From assembly GCA_035362115.1 (NCBI GenBank), contig DAOSDD010000204.1, forward strand, positions 1 through 8,078: DNA of 8,078 nucleotides, in the 5' to 3' direction. Below, piece by piece: positions 1-5,548 of the stretch. Both the position numbers and the translations under genes were made by a program. Below the pieces are notes generated by a model that was not told where the DNA came from, did not search any database, and saw only the letters and a list, made by a program, of their open reading frames with translations. This DNA comes from DUMC01 sp035362115 (GTDB lineage: Bacteria; Bacillota; Clostridia; Acetivibrionales; DUMC01). The number at the start of each line of letters is the position of its first letter. The first letter of the stretch is position 1.

Positions 1-35
1 CTTAGGGAATTAATTATCTAGAAGGGAAATAGATT

Positions 36-1268
36 TTGGATATTATATTAAATGACTCAAAAAAGTGGTATAGAGCTTACAAAAAATTGGATGATGAGAA
101 AAAGTATCAATATGTATTGGAAACAATAGATTGCGAAATTCCGGTTAAGTTCTTTGATAATATTGATTTTATAGGTATTATCATTCACGTATTTGATTAT
201 TTGAAAAATGAAAAACAGCACGAAAAAATGATTGAACTATATGATAAAGCGTACCGGTGGAAGGAAAACCTGGATGAATGGTTCTATTGTGATAAATTCC
301 TAATAAATTATTACCTTTATTATAACAATATTACCGAGGTAAAGAAGCACCTGGACAGCTTTCTGTCAAATCCGGGAGAATCCTTAGATATTTTTATTCC
401 CATATTCGATAAACTGGTCTATTACGGTCATTCTGATTTGGCCATGGATATTTCGCTTCACATGTTTGATAAAGTCAAGGAAGCACATGAACTGGTCGCA
501 GGGTCTGAGTATGAGTTTGGCAGGATAATATATATGGAAAAACTACAAAGCATCTACAATGATTTGAAAAGGAATATTCCTGTACATAGGAAGGCCATTA
601 TCGAATACTTTGAAAAATATGGATATGATATAGAGCTTGATATTGATATGGTGATGGACATTCTCTCTCCCATGAATGATAAAAAACCGGATTACGATAA
701 TTTTCAGAAGAATAAAAGCGGTTTTTCAGATTTTTCATACGCTCTTATGATAAAGTTTTGTCGATATATGCTGGATACGAAGAATATTAGCTTCTGTACG
801 TCAGGTGACATCTGGTTCATAGCACTTCACAGTTTCAAAGCCGATTTACCCGCTAAAACACCTAAAACGAATTTTGATAATGTATTTGAACTTGACGAGG
901 ACAAATATGATGAAGAGATATCAGGAAGGATGGGGTTTATATCTAATAAATATACATGTGGTTTTGCGGTTGCATGGGGCATGATATATGTGTATGACTT
1001 TCTGTATAAATATGGATATATTTCTGAAAATGTGTACTACGATGCCCTTGAAGTTATTGACGGTATAAAGGTTGAAATAATCAAAGGATATGCCAATAGC
1101 TTATGGGAATATGATTTTGTATATGCATGGAAAAAGCCTGATTCAATCAGTGATGAGGAATTCATTATAGAAAAGAACCTATTCGACGATTCATTTAAAG
1201 TACAGGTCAAAATTGTAGATGATTTAACTTTCAATGATATAATTGAAGATGATAATAGTACTGAATAG
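36..1268 (+). CDS. Unrecognised helical protein, possibly TPR-like
   Basis: I do not recognise this 410-residue protein. It opens with TTG, chosen because an in-frame TAG lies at 30-32 and a good ribosome binding site (GAAGGG, 21-26) sits nine bases upstream. There is no signal peptide or membrane segment, so it is probably cytosolic. Residues 1-200 look like consecutive amphipathic helix pairs rich in Tyr, Phe, Leu and Lys, in the style of TPR or other alpha-solenoid scaffolds, but I see no repeat clear enough to name. Residues 200-410 are acidic and aromatic-rich, with a Gly/Cys stretch (KYTCGFAVAWG) near 305-315, and the tail is highly acidic. AT-rich codon use fits the host. No catalytic motif is visible and no intact gene lies close enough downstream to suggest an operon. 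A protein-interaction role is only a guess. The gene itself is secure; its function is unknown. Confidence 0.85.
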   Translation: MDIILNDSKKWYRAYKKLDDEKKYQYVLETIDCEIPVKFFDNIDFIGIIIHVFDYLKNEKQHEKMIELYDKAYRWKENLDEWFYCDKFLINYYLYYNNITEVKKHLDSFLSNPGESLDIFIPIFDKLVYYGHSDLAMDISLHMFDKVKEAHELVAGSEYEFGRIIYMEKLQSIYNDLKRNIPVHRKAIIEYFEKYGYDIELDIDMVMDILSPMNDKKPDYDNFQKNKSGFSDFSYALMIKFCRYMLDTKNISFCTSGDIWFIALHSFKADLPAKTPKTNFDNVFELDEDKYDEEISGRMGFISNKYTCGFAVAWGMIYVYDFLYKYGYISENVYYDALEVIDGIKVEIIKGYANSLWEYDFVYAWKKPDSISDEEFIIEKNLFDDSFKVQVKIVDDLTFNDIIEDDNSTE

Positions 1269-1444
1269 GAGTAGTAAGAAATGTAATCGTCAAATAGAAC
1301 ATGTTATATTCTAAGTAAAACAGAGTTCCACGTTACGCAGAACTCTATGTGCTTTAAGTATTGGATTTCTTGGATTTGCAGATTTCCGGTATCTTATCTG
1401 ACCATGGTGGAACTCTTGTAGAAAATCCTTACTGCTACCTGTGT
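1269..1444. other. Intergenic stretch with nested inverted repeats, no intact gene
   Basis: No convincing gene. A hairpin with 7-bp arms lies at 1322-1328 and 1340-1346. The ten bases at 1322-1331 (AGAGTTCCAC) are also the exact reverse complement of 1407-1416, so two alternative pairings share the left arm. A second small hairpin, CCTGTG/CACAGG with a 7-base loop, lies at 1438-1456. None is followed by a T run, so none is a standard intrinsic terminator for the upstream gene. A short frame open from 1358 to about 1480 gives protein-like but unrecognised sequence. It could be the decayed first half of the partner whose tail appears just downstream. Confidence 0.5.
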
Positions 1445-1646
1445 AATGTTCACAGGCAGTTGAGGATGAAAATCAATTAATAAATGATGAAGTGAAGTTT
1501 GTTGGTGTTAACCAGATTGAGGTGGAATTAGGCTAATGGGTGAACAACTTCCAGTTATCACAGGCAAAGATTTACTTCAGTTTTATATAAAAATAGGCTG
1601 TGAGCTAAAAAGAGTTAAGGGCAATTGTGCAACAATCAGGCCTTGA
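1445..1646 (+). pseudogene. Broken HicA-type toxin-antitoxin remnant
   Basis: A small reading frame at 1536-1646 encodes 36 residues beginning MGEQLPVITGKDLLQF and continuing CELKRVKGN. This matches the start of HicA-family (YcfA) mRNA-interferase toxins, which open with a P-x-x-[ST]-G-K-[ED]-[LV] strand and helix followed by a [RK]-x-K-G-S-H segment carrying the catalytic His. Here the frame ends at TGA right after the KG, so the His and the second half are gone and no active toxin can be made. Its ATG overlaps by one base (TAATG) the stop of an upstream frame ending in VGVNQIEVELG, whose 5' part is closed by TAA at 1444. One-base overlap is typical of toxin-antitoxin pairs, so the upstream tail is probably the antitoxin, but I cannot name its family. 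HicA assignment rests on about 28 residues. Confidence 0.55.
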
Positions 1647-1689
1647 AATTGTTCATTTTATAAGACTATGGAAGCATAGATAAGTTCTA

Positions 1690-1940
1690 GAGGAGCGCCA
1701 TCTGTGGCGCCCTCCGAGTCACGGGGTAAGGCCTATCGCCTAACAAAACACTCAAGTAAAGGTTGCTGGCTTATATTGTAAATGATGGAATTGGATCAGT
1801 CAGACATAGGTAGCCAGCACCACACGTACTCAGCAAGATAGGAGCTATCTAAGCTTCTGGGCATGTCTTGAGTGCGGATCCGTTAGCTGAAACACCCTGT
1901 TTGGGGTACAGCTTCGTAGATATAGGTTGCTCAAGCTAAT
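1690..1940 (+). ncRNA. Structured RNA element, HEARO/omega-RNA-like (tentative)
   Basis: This stretch has no coding frame but folds well by eye. Helices: a 10-bp stem with one bulged A and a TCTG loop at 1690-1714 (GCGCCA pairs with TGGCGC); GGC/GCC at 1730-1740; a perfect 8-bp long-range stem CACTCAAG (1749-1756) with CTTGAGTG (1867-1874); inside it TGCTGGCT (1764-1771) with AGCCAGCA (1812-1819) and AGATAG/CTATCT with a GAG loop (1836-1850); then AGCTG/CAGCT (1885-1913) enclosing ACCC/GGGT (1894-1907). The length and order (GC-rich 5' hairpin, small hairpin, then a multibranched domain) remind me of HEARO RNAs, now known as omega RNAs of IscB elements. No HNH or IscB gene follows, so it would be an orphan or non-autonomous copy. 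Structure is seen in the sequence; the family name is inference. A flavoprotein mRNA leader or other unnamed RNA is the alternative. Confidence 0.55.
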
Positions 1941-1949
1941 AATAATCGT

Positions 1950-1954
1950 GAGGG
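1950..1954 (+). promoter_or_regulatory. Ribosome binding site of flavoprotein gene
   Basis: GAGGG lies seven bases before the ATG at 1962 and supports that start. It sits just outside the 3' end of the structured RNA element, so folding of the element could in principle affect translation. Confidence 0.6.
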
Positions 1955-1961
1955 ATGAAAG

Positions 1962-2759
1962 ATGAAGTATTTGATTATCAACGGTAGTTCTCGTAAAGGT
2001 AATACGTGGAAATTAGCTGAATTAATTAAAAATAGTATTGAGCAAATTTCTCCAGAATCAAGCTTTGAAGAGATACAATTGGGTGAACTAGAACTACCAT
2101 TTTGCGTAGGTTGTAGCCTTTGTTTTAGAAAAGGGCACCAATATTGCCCGCATTACAGCATTATGAAGACACTAATAGAGAAAATTGAGGAATGTGATGG
2201 CTTAATATTTTCTGTAACAACTTTTTATATGCAACCAACCGCTATGACAAAGAACCTTATTGACCATTTTTGTTTCATGCTCCATAGACCTCATTTCTTT
2301 GATAAAAAGGCTATCGTAGTATCAACTGTTGGAGCTGTAGGTGGAAAGCAAGCAGTAAAATATCTTGCAGGTACATTAAAGGGTATGGGTTTTAACCGAT
2401 GTTATCGTTTCCCATTGTCTGTATATAGTTGGAATAATTATAATCCGGATATTAAAGCAAAAACCAAATGTAGACAGTTAGCTTTTAAGTTTCATAAAGA
2501 TGTTTCTTCAAGAAAAATGCTCGCACCATCCTTTTCAGTATTAATACCATATAATCTTTTCAGAGGAATGAGCATTTGGTATGCAAAAGGTACAGAATAT
2601 GAAACAGAAGATGGTGTATATTGGGTTGAACCACAAAGAGCAAAATATACCTATGACAAATCAATCTCTGTACCATTATTTAAAAAAATGTTTGGGTATA
2701 TATTCTATCACTTAGGAAAGACAATAGGGAAATTTGCTACAGTTACATACAAAAAATGA
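1962..2759 (+). CDS. Flavodoxin-fold NAD(P)H oxidoreductase with Isf-type cysteines
   Basis: This 265-residue cytosolic protein belongs to the NADPH-dependent FMN reductase / flavodoxin-like family. The first strand and FMN phosphate loop are clear: KYLIINGSSRKGNTWKL at residues 2-18. Residues 48-62 carry C48-x2-C51-x2-C54-x7-C62, matching the compact cysteine motif of iron-sulfur flavoproteins (Isf), which bind a 4Fe-4S cluster next to FMN and pass electrons between ferredoxin-like donors and acceptors. A second flavin-side loop follows near 87-100 (VTTFYMQPTAMTKNLID), and GAVGG at 129-133 lies in the next loop. The C-terminal 90 residues, rich in Lys, Phe and Tyr, extend beyond the minimal fold and may bind a membrane or partner; this is a guess. 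The ATG start has a GAGGG site seven bases upstream. The gene stands alone between a structured RNA and a broken kinase. The family call is strong; the substrate is unknown. Confidence 0.88.
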   Translation: MKYLIINGSSRKGNTWKLAELIKNSIEQISPESSFEEIQLGELELPFCVGCSLCFRKGHQYCPHYSIMKTLIEKIEECDGLIFSVTTFYMQPTAMTKNLIDHFCFMLHRPHFFDKKAIVVSTVGAVGGKQAVKYLAGTLKGMGFNRCYRFPLSVYSWNNYNPDIKAKTKCRQLAFKFHKDVSSRKMLAPSFSVLIPYNLFRGMSIWYAKGTEYETEDGVYWVEPQRAKYTYDKSISVPLFKKMFGYIFYHLGKTIGKFATVTYKK

Positions 2760-2799
2760 GTATCATTTTGCGTAGCTTTGAAGGACAGGGTGCATCAGC

Positions 2800-2950
2800 T
2801 AGCAAAATTTTCACACTTCGGGCGTGCTCTAGGGTTATTCCTGCCTACATCAACTCACCGGGCGACAAGCGCCGCTCATGGGAAAGACTCTGTAGTCCGG
2901 TTCGTTGCTGTCGCAAATGCCGAATACATCAACAAGTTGATACGCAGTTC
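2800..2950. repeat. GC-rich block with inverted repeats, candidate dispersed element
   Basis: Base composition jumps here: 64 of 120 bases at 2821-2940 are G or C by hand count, against 18 of 60 at 3061-3120. The octamer ACATCAAC occurs twice, at 2847-2854 and 2926-2933. The second copy forms an inverted repeat with GTTGAT (ATCAAC at 2928-2933, GTTGAT at 2936-2941, two-base spacer). A GGCG/CGCC hairpin lies at 2861-2873. Two frames happen to be open across it, but their translations look like chance sequence. It lies directly at the broken 5' edge of the phosphotransferase remnant. I infer a mobile or recombination-associated repeat; a fragment of a different gene cannot be excluded. Confidence 0.4.
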
Positions 2951-2951
2951 A

Positions 2952-3314
2952 TTAACTCTGTTAAAGGAAAGGTTACTACATCTACTTAAGACATTGGAAG
3001 GATTTGAAAAGGACAACGATTGTTACTGCATGATACATTTCGATTACAACGACGGAAATTATTCGATAGATTTTGATACAGGACAAATAACCGTATATGA
3101 TTTCGATAATTCATTGTTCGGCTGGTATATGTATAACCTCGCAGACCTTTGGGGAAATGGACAGCGGGTGATAGAAGAACCGATTTATGGAATATTGATT
3201 TATCTTTTTTATAGAAACTTTGGTCTAGATTTACATAATATTCCTAAATGTTTTGAAGATTTTAAGCTTACCTTCCACTTTGGCGGATTGTATAAAATTA
3301 TTTCTGATGAATAA
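2952..3314 (+). pseudogene. 5'-truncated aminoglycoside phosphotransferase-like gene
   Basis: About 120 codons retain the catalytic core of an APH / choline-kinase-type phosphotransferase. The Brenner motif H-x-D-x4-N is present as HFDYNDGN (codons 3036-3059), followed by a short hairpin and the metal-binding DFD segment (YDFDNS, from 3096) and the usual FGWYMYNLADLW stretch. The whole N-terminal ATP-binding lobe is missing: upstream of about 2952 the frame runs into the GC-rich block, and the only upstream start in frame is a TTG at 2778 without a convincing ribosome binding site. The end is also unusual, stopping about 60 codons after DFD, shorter than the family norm. It therefore cannot be a working kinase. 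Full-length relatives phosphorylate aminoglycosides, homoserine or other small hydroxyl substrates; which one applied here cannot be told. Confidence 0.7.
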
Positions 3315-3350
3315 TGAACTTCCTTTTAAAATCGAACCACTTTTTTATAA

Positions 3351-3581
3351 TATCTAATTTGGGAAGTCGAACAGAGCAAACATCAATTAAAACACATTAT
3401 AAGTATTATCTTATGCATTAATGCCCATAAAAATGAATATGAAAACTTCTTTAAGCATGGCGGTGAAGAAGCCTTACAATACATGTTGATCCAGTTCGAG
3501 GCTGGTAATGCTTAAGAACTGCGCGGGCAGATTATGATGCAGCTGTGCAAAGAGCTTTTGAAAGTGAATATACTAAATTAA
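3351..3581 (+). pseudogene. Remnant of unrecognised gene with internal TAA
   Basis: One frame is open from 3351 to an in-frame TAA at 3513-3515 and then continues to a second TAA at 3579-3581. The translation around the first stop looks like real protein: NEYENFFKHGGEEALQYM, then QFEAGNA, stop, ELRGQIMMQLCKELL. Charged amphipathic-helix character continues through the break, which suggests a point mutation to stop rather than a gene end. No start codon with a ribosome binding site is visible and I do not recognise the family. It could be the C-terminal part of a small regulatory or helical protein. Confidence 0.45.
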
Positions 3582-3702
3582 CTCAATATTTTTGATAATG
3601 ATACCCCGAAAACACTATGTATTAGTATATTGTGATATACTTATAATGCGATAATGTAAATAAAGCCTCATTGACGATTATTCCCATTTGCGGGTGTATT
3701 AT

Positions 3703-3858
3703 ATGGTGGAAAATATCAAATTTGATTACAAAAAAGAGAGTTTGGAGCATGAAATTTCATTAGTTTTTGAAAAACAATATGGGAAACTATTTGGCATTGT
3801 TTATCGTATGACAGAGAGTGCTTAAGATACTGAAGATGTATTGCAGACAGAATATCGG
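3703..3858 (+). pseudogene. Truncated ECF sigma factor remnant
   Basis: From ATG at 3703 the frame reads EISLVFEKQYGKLFGIVYRMTESA, stop, DTEDVLQTEYRG. This is the start of region 2 of a sigma-70 (ECF/RpoE-like) factor. The L-Y-x-x-x-Y-R-M-T helix and the D-x-E-D-V-L-Q motif are conserved, but the codon between them, normally Gln or similar, is TAA (3823-3825). After DVLQ the family sequence is lost, so everything from late region 2 through the region 4 promoter-binding domain is missing. A TATAAT at 3642-3647 lies upstream with no good -35. The remnant runs straight into the ribosome binding site of the DUF998 gene, so that gene may once have followed the sigma factor or been joined to it by deletion. 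It is distinct in sequence from the intact sigma factor at 5057. Confidence 0.65.
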
Positions 3859-3868
3859 GGGTGTGAAT

Positions 3869-4495
3869 ATGAAAACGAATAAAGACCGCGTTCAATGGCT
3901 GGTGCTGATGGGCGTGGCAGGGACAGTCTTTTATTTTCTTCATGTAATATTAGGTGAAATAAATTACCCGGGCTATCATCCTTTGGAGCAGGCAGTAAGT
4001 GACCTTACCGCGGCAACAGCGCCTTCAAGGGAAATAGCATCGGCTTATTCTACGGTATATGCTTTTTTCACCGTTACTGCCTGTACCTTGCTCTGTGTAT
4101 TTTATCAAGGAAGGGTAAATAGGATTTTTCGTCTTGGAATTTACTTGTTTACTGTTATGGAATGGATTTCCGCTATTGGGTATACACTATTCTCTTTATC
4201 AAGCAGCGGTTATGCCGGAACTTTTCAAGATGTAATGCATATGGTTGTAACCGCTTTTGTGGTATTGCTGTCCATTACTTCAATGATTTTGATAGCGGTC
4301 GGTTGTTTCAGAAGCAAGGTTCATAAGCGATTCGGCATTTTTACTATTGCTGTGTTGGGAATCATGGCCTTCGGCTCCATCGCAACGGGCATTGTGCCGG
4401 TTGGGTATTTCGGTATTGCGGAGCGCTTAAGTGTGTATTCAGTTGTCGTTTACGGCGCAGTCCTATCGCTGCTTACTTTTAAGCATTCAATATAA
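3869..4495 (+). CDS. DUF998 family six-helix membrane protein
   Basis: This 208-residue integral membrane protein matches the DUF998 family. Predicted membrane segments are near residues 10-28, 57-79, 86-108, 122-146, 154-177 and 182-203. The conserved outer loop after helix 1 reads NYPGYHPLEQAVSDL (residues 32-46), with the HP and SDL residues typical of the family. A His in helix 4 (H124) and an ER pair before helix 6 (185-186) may be functional. The biochemical role of DUF998 is not established. The start at ATG 3869 is preferred over an in-frame upstream start at 3818, because a GGGGG ribosome binding site (3857-3861) sits just upstream and the extra 17 residues would come from the broken sigma gene. 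No gene follows closely, so it is probably transcribed alone or from the old sigma promoter. Length is normal and nothing looks broken. Confidence 0.85.
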   Translation: MKTNKDRVQWLVLMGVAGTVFYFLHVILGEINYPGYHPLEQAVSDLTAATAPSREIASAYSTVYAFFTVTACTLLCVFYQGRVNRIFRLGIYLFTVMEWISAIGYTLFSLSSSGYAGTFQDVMHMVVTAFVVLLSITSMILIAVGCFRSKVHKRFGIFTIAVLGIMAFGSIATGIVPVGYFGIAERLSVYSVVVYGAVLSLLTFKHSI

Positions 4496-4673
4496 AGCCA
4501 ATAAGCCACTAGGAACGTTTGACAAGAGGCAGGCGGTAGAACCCGAAGTCCACTAAAGTATTAATAAGGACTGATACTCTGTAAAAAAAAGCTTTTGATC
4601 TGGTTAGTGCCGTTAAGGTTTGCTTCTTTGAAAATTGAATCCTCTCCACTTTAAATATAACATACAAAAAATT

Positions 4674-4702
4674 GTAAATGTAGACTGTTTGTTCTTATTT
4701 AC
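4674..4702. promoter_or_regulatory. Possible operator: dyad over promoter
   Basis: GTAAAT (4674-4679) and ATTTAC (4697-4702) form a dyad centred on 4688, with matching inner AC/GT at 4684-4685 and 4691-4692. It covers the expected -35 region of the promoter at 4706-4714, where a repressor could act. A smaller dyad, TACAA/TTGTA, lies at 4663-4676. AT-rich dyads arise easily by chance. Confidence 0.25.
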
Positions 4703-4705
4703 TAC

Positions 4706-4714
4706 TGCTATAAT
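4706..4714 (+). promoter_or_regulatory. Extended -10 promoter (TGCTATAAT)
   Basis: A perfect extended -10 element, TG-C-TATAAT, with the hexamer at 4709-4714. There is no strong -35 at 17 bases (TGTTTG at 4686-4691), as is common for extended -10 promoters. It lies 39 bases before the ATG at 4754 of the broken PEP-synthase-type gene. It may now read through into the sigma operon. Confidence 0.55.
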
Positions 4715-4753
4715 GCAATAATATGTTAATGCAATTTGTTAGAGAGGATTATT

Positions 4754-4932
4754 ATGGAAGGGATGTCATCAAAATTATCAAATAAGAAATCGACAAAAGA
4801 GGGAAATGTATAAGTTCCTATGTGCTTGGTTTTCAGGATATTGACAAAACAAAACTCATGGTTGTTGGGGGTAATGCTACCCAACTGATAAAAGATGGGC
4901 AACGAGTTCGCATGCATAGAACAGAAGGGTAT
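4754..4932 (+). pseudogene. Deletion scar of PEP synthase / rifampicin phosphotransferase-type gene
   Basis: Relatives are about 860-residue enzymes with an N-terminal ATP-grasp domain and a C-terminal PEP-utilising phosphohistidine domain. Only the two ends remain. From 4813 the frame reads SSYVLGFQDIDKTKL then MVVGG, the typical first strand before the K-G-x-N-L loop. At once (from 4873) it continues NATQLIKDGQRVRMH then RTEGY, which matches the extreme C terminus of the same family (usually ENAT-x-LIKDGQ-x-[IV]-RV-x-GTEGY). About 800 codons are missing and the join is in frame. A second lesion lies at about 4809-4812: the ATG at 4754 with its AGAGAGG site opens a frame that meets TAA at 4811 and would reach SSYVL only after a 2-base shift. 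The join falls in GTTGTTGGGG, which both ends could have shared. Clearly non-functional; whether it was rifampicin phosphotransferase or PEP synthase cannot be decided. Confidence 0.7.
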
Positions 4933-4997
4933 AAAACAGCTTATGACATCAATGTTATCTTCTTAAGCCATGTTGATATACTGATATATTTTTTTCA

Positions 4998-5023
4998 GGA
5001 TACTTTGCAGCCTTTTTGTCGTC
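4998..5023 (+). promoter_or_regulatory. Possible ECF-type promoter of sigma operon
   Basis: GGATAC (4998-5003), a 16-base spacer and CGTC (5020-5023) fit the layout of ECF-sigma promoters, whose -10 is often CGTC or CGTA. It lies 33 bases before the sigma start codon, so it could give autoregulation. The -35 lacks the usual AAC core. A competing housekeeping candidate is TTGATA at 4973-4978 with CAGGAT at 4996-5001. Confidence 0.25.
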
Positions 5024-5056
5024 TAAAGCGTATATAGATTAAAGGAGGTGAAGCAA

Positions 5057-5548
5057 ATGGCATATAAGTCCTATCGGCCGGAGGACTTTGAAACGGTTGT
5101 GATAAAACATGAAAACAGGTTATATCGCACTGCACTCGCTATTATAGGAACTATGTCCGATGCCGAGGACATAGTGCAGGAGGCATTTTTACGTGCTTAT
5201 GAGAAAGCTCCCGAGTTTGAATCAGAAGAACATGAAAAAGCATGGCTCATAAGGGTAACAGTAAACATCTGCAATAGCCGATTGCGATCCCCTTGGCGCA
5301 AGCGAACAGTGCCTCTGCTCGATTCTTATCCAGCTTCAGAGCCGGAGCAGCATGAGTTACTGGAGCAAATCATGGCCTTACCATCTAAATATCGCACAGT
5401 CATCCATTTGTTTTATTATGAGGGTTATTCCATTAAGGATATTTCTGGGTTGACTGGGCAAAAGGAATCTACAGTAAGAAGTAATCTGACTCGCGCCCGT
5501 CAAAAGCTCAAGTCCGTTTTAAAGGAGGACGATTATGAAAGCATATAA
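5057..5548 (+). CDS. ECF-family RNA polymerase sigma factor
   Basis: A 163-residue extracytoplasmic-function sigma factor containing only regions 2 and 4. Region 2 spans about residues 10-78: the core-polymerase and -10-binding helix carries DAEDIVQEAFLRAY (35-48), followed by the AWLIRVTVNICNSRLR segment (62-77). A short linker leads to region 4 (about 100-153), where YEGYSIKDISGLTG (121-134) begins the helix-turn-helix and STVRSNLTRARQKLK (138-152) is the recognition helix that reads the -35. The ATG at 5057 is preferred over an in-frame GTG at 5048, because AGGAGG at 5043-5048 sits eight bases before it and overlaps the GTG. The stop overlaps the next gene by 14 bases, so the two are co-transcribed and probably translationally coupled. 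Length and motifs are normal. The signal and target genes are unknown. Confidence 0.93.
   Translation: MAYKSYRPEDFETVVIKHENRLYRTALAIIGTMSDAEDIVQEAFLRAYEKAPEFESEEHEKAWLIRVTVNICNSRLRSPWRKRTVPLLDSYPASEPEQHELLEQIMALPSKYRTVIHLFYYEGYSIKDISGLTGQKESTVRSNLTRARQKLKSVLKEDDYESI

Noticed and set aside
1690..1940. tRNA or known riboswitch (cobalamin, T-box, SAM, TPP)
   Set aside because: No tRNA cloverleaf with a TTC loop and none of the signature consensus boxes of those riboswitches could be found by eye.
2847..2941. Integron attC site
   Set aside because: The ATCAAC/GTTGAT arms do not fit the GTTRRRY / RYYYAAC core consensus exactly, and no integrase is present.
2778..2951. N-terminal 58 codons of the phosphotransferase frame
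   Set aside because: The frame is open, but the translation does not look like a kinase ATP-binding lobe and lies in the GC-rich repeat-like block, so only the 3' part is called.
2756..2989. Open frame of 77 codons overlapping the flavoprotein stop
   Set aside because: No ribosome binding site, composition of the GC-rich block, chance-like translation, and overlap with the kinase-remnant frame.
3818..3868. Upstream start for the DUF998 gene
   Set aside because: The extra 17 codons overlap the sigma remnant in another frame and the ribosome binding site lies directly before ATG 3869.
5048..5056. GTG start for the sigma factor
   Set aside because: It lies inside the AGGAGG ribosome binding site that serves the ATG at 5057.
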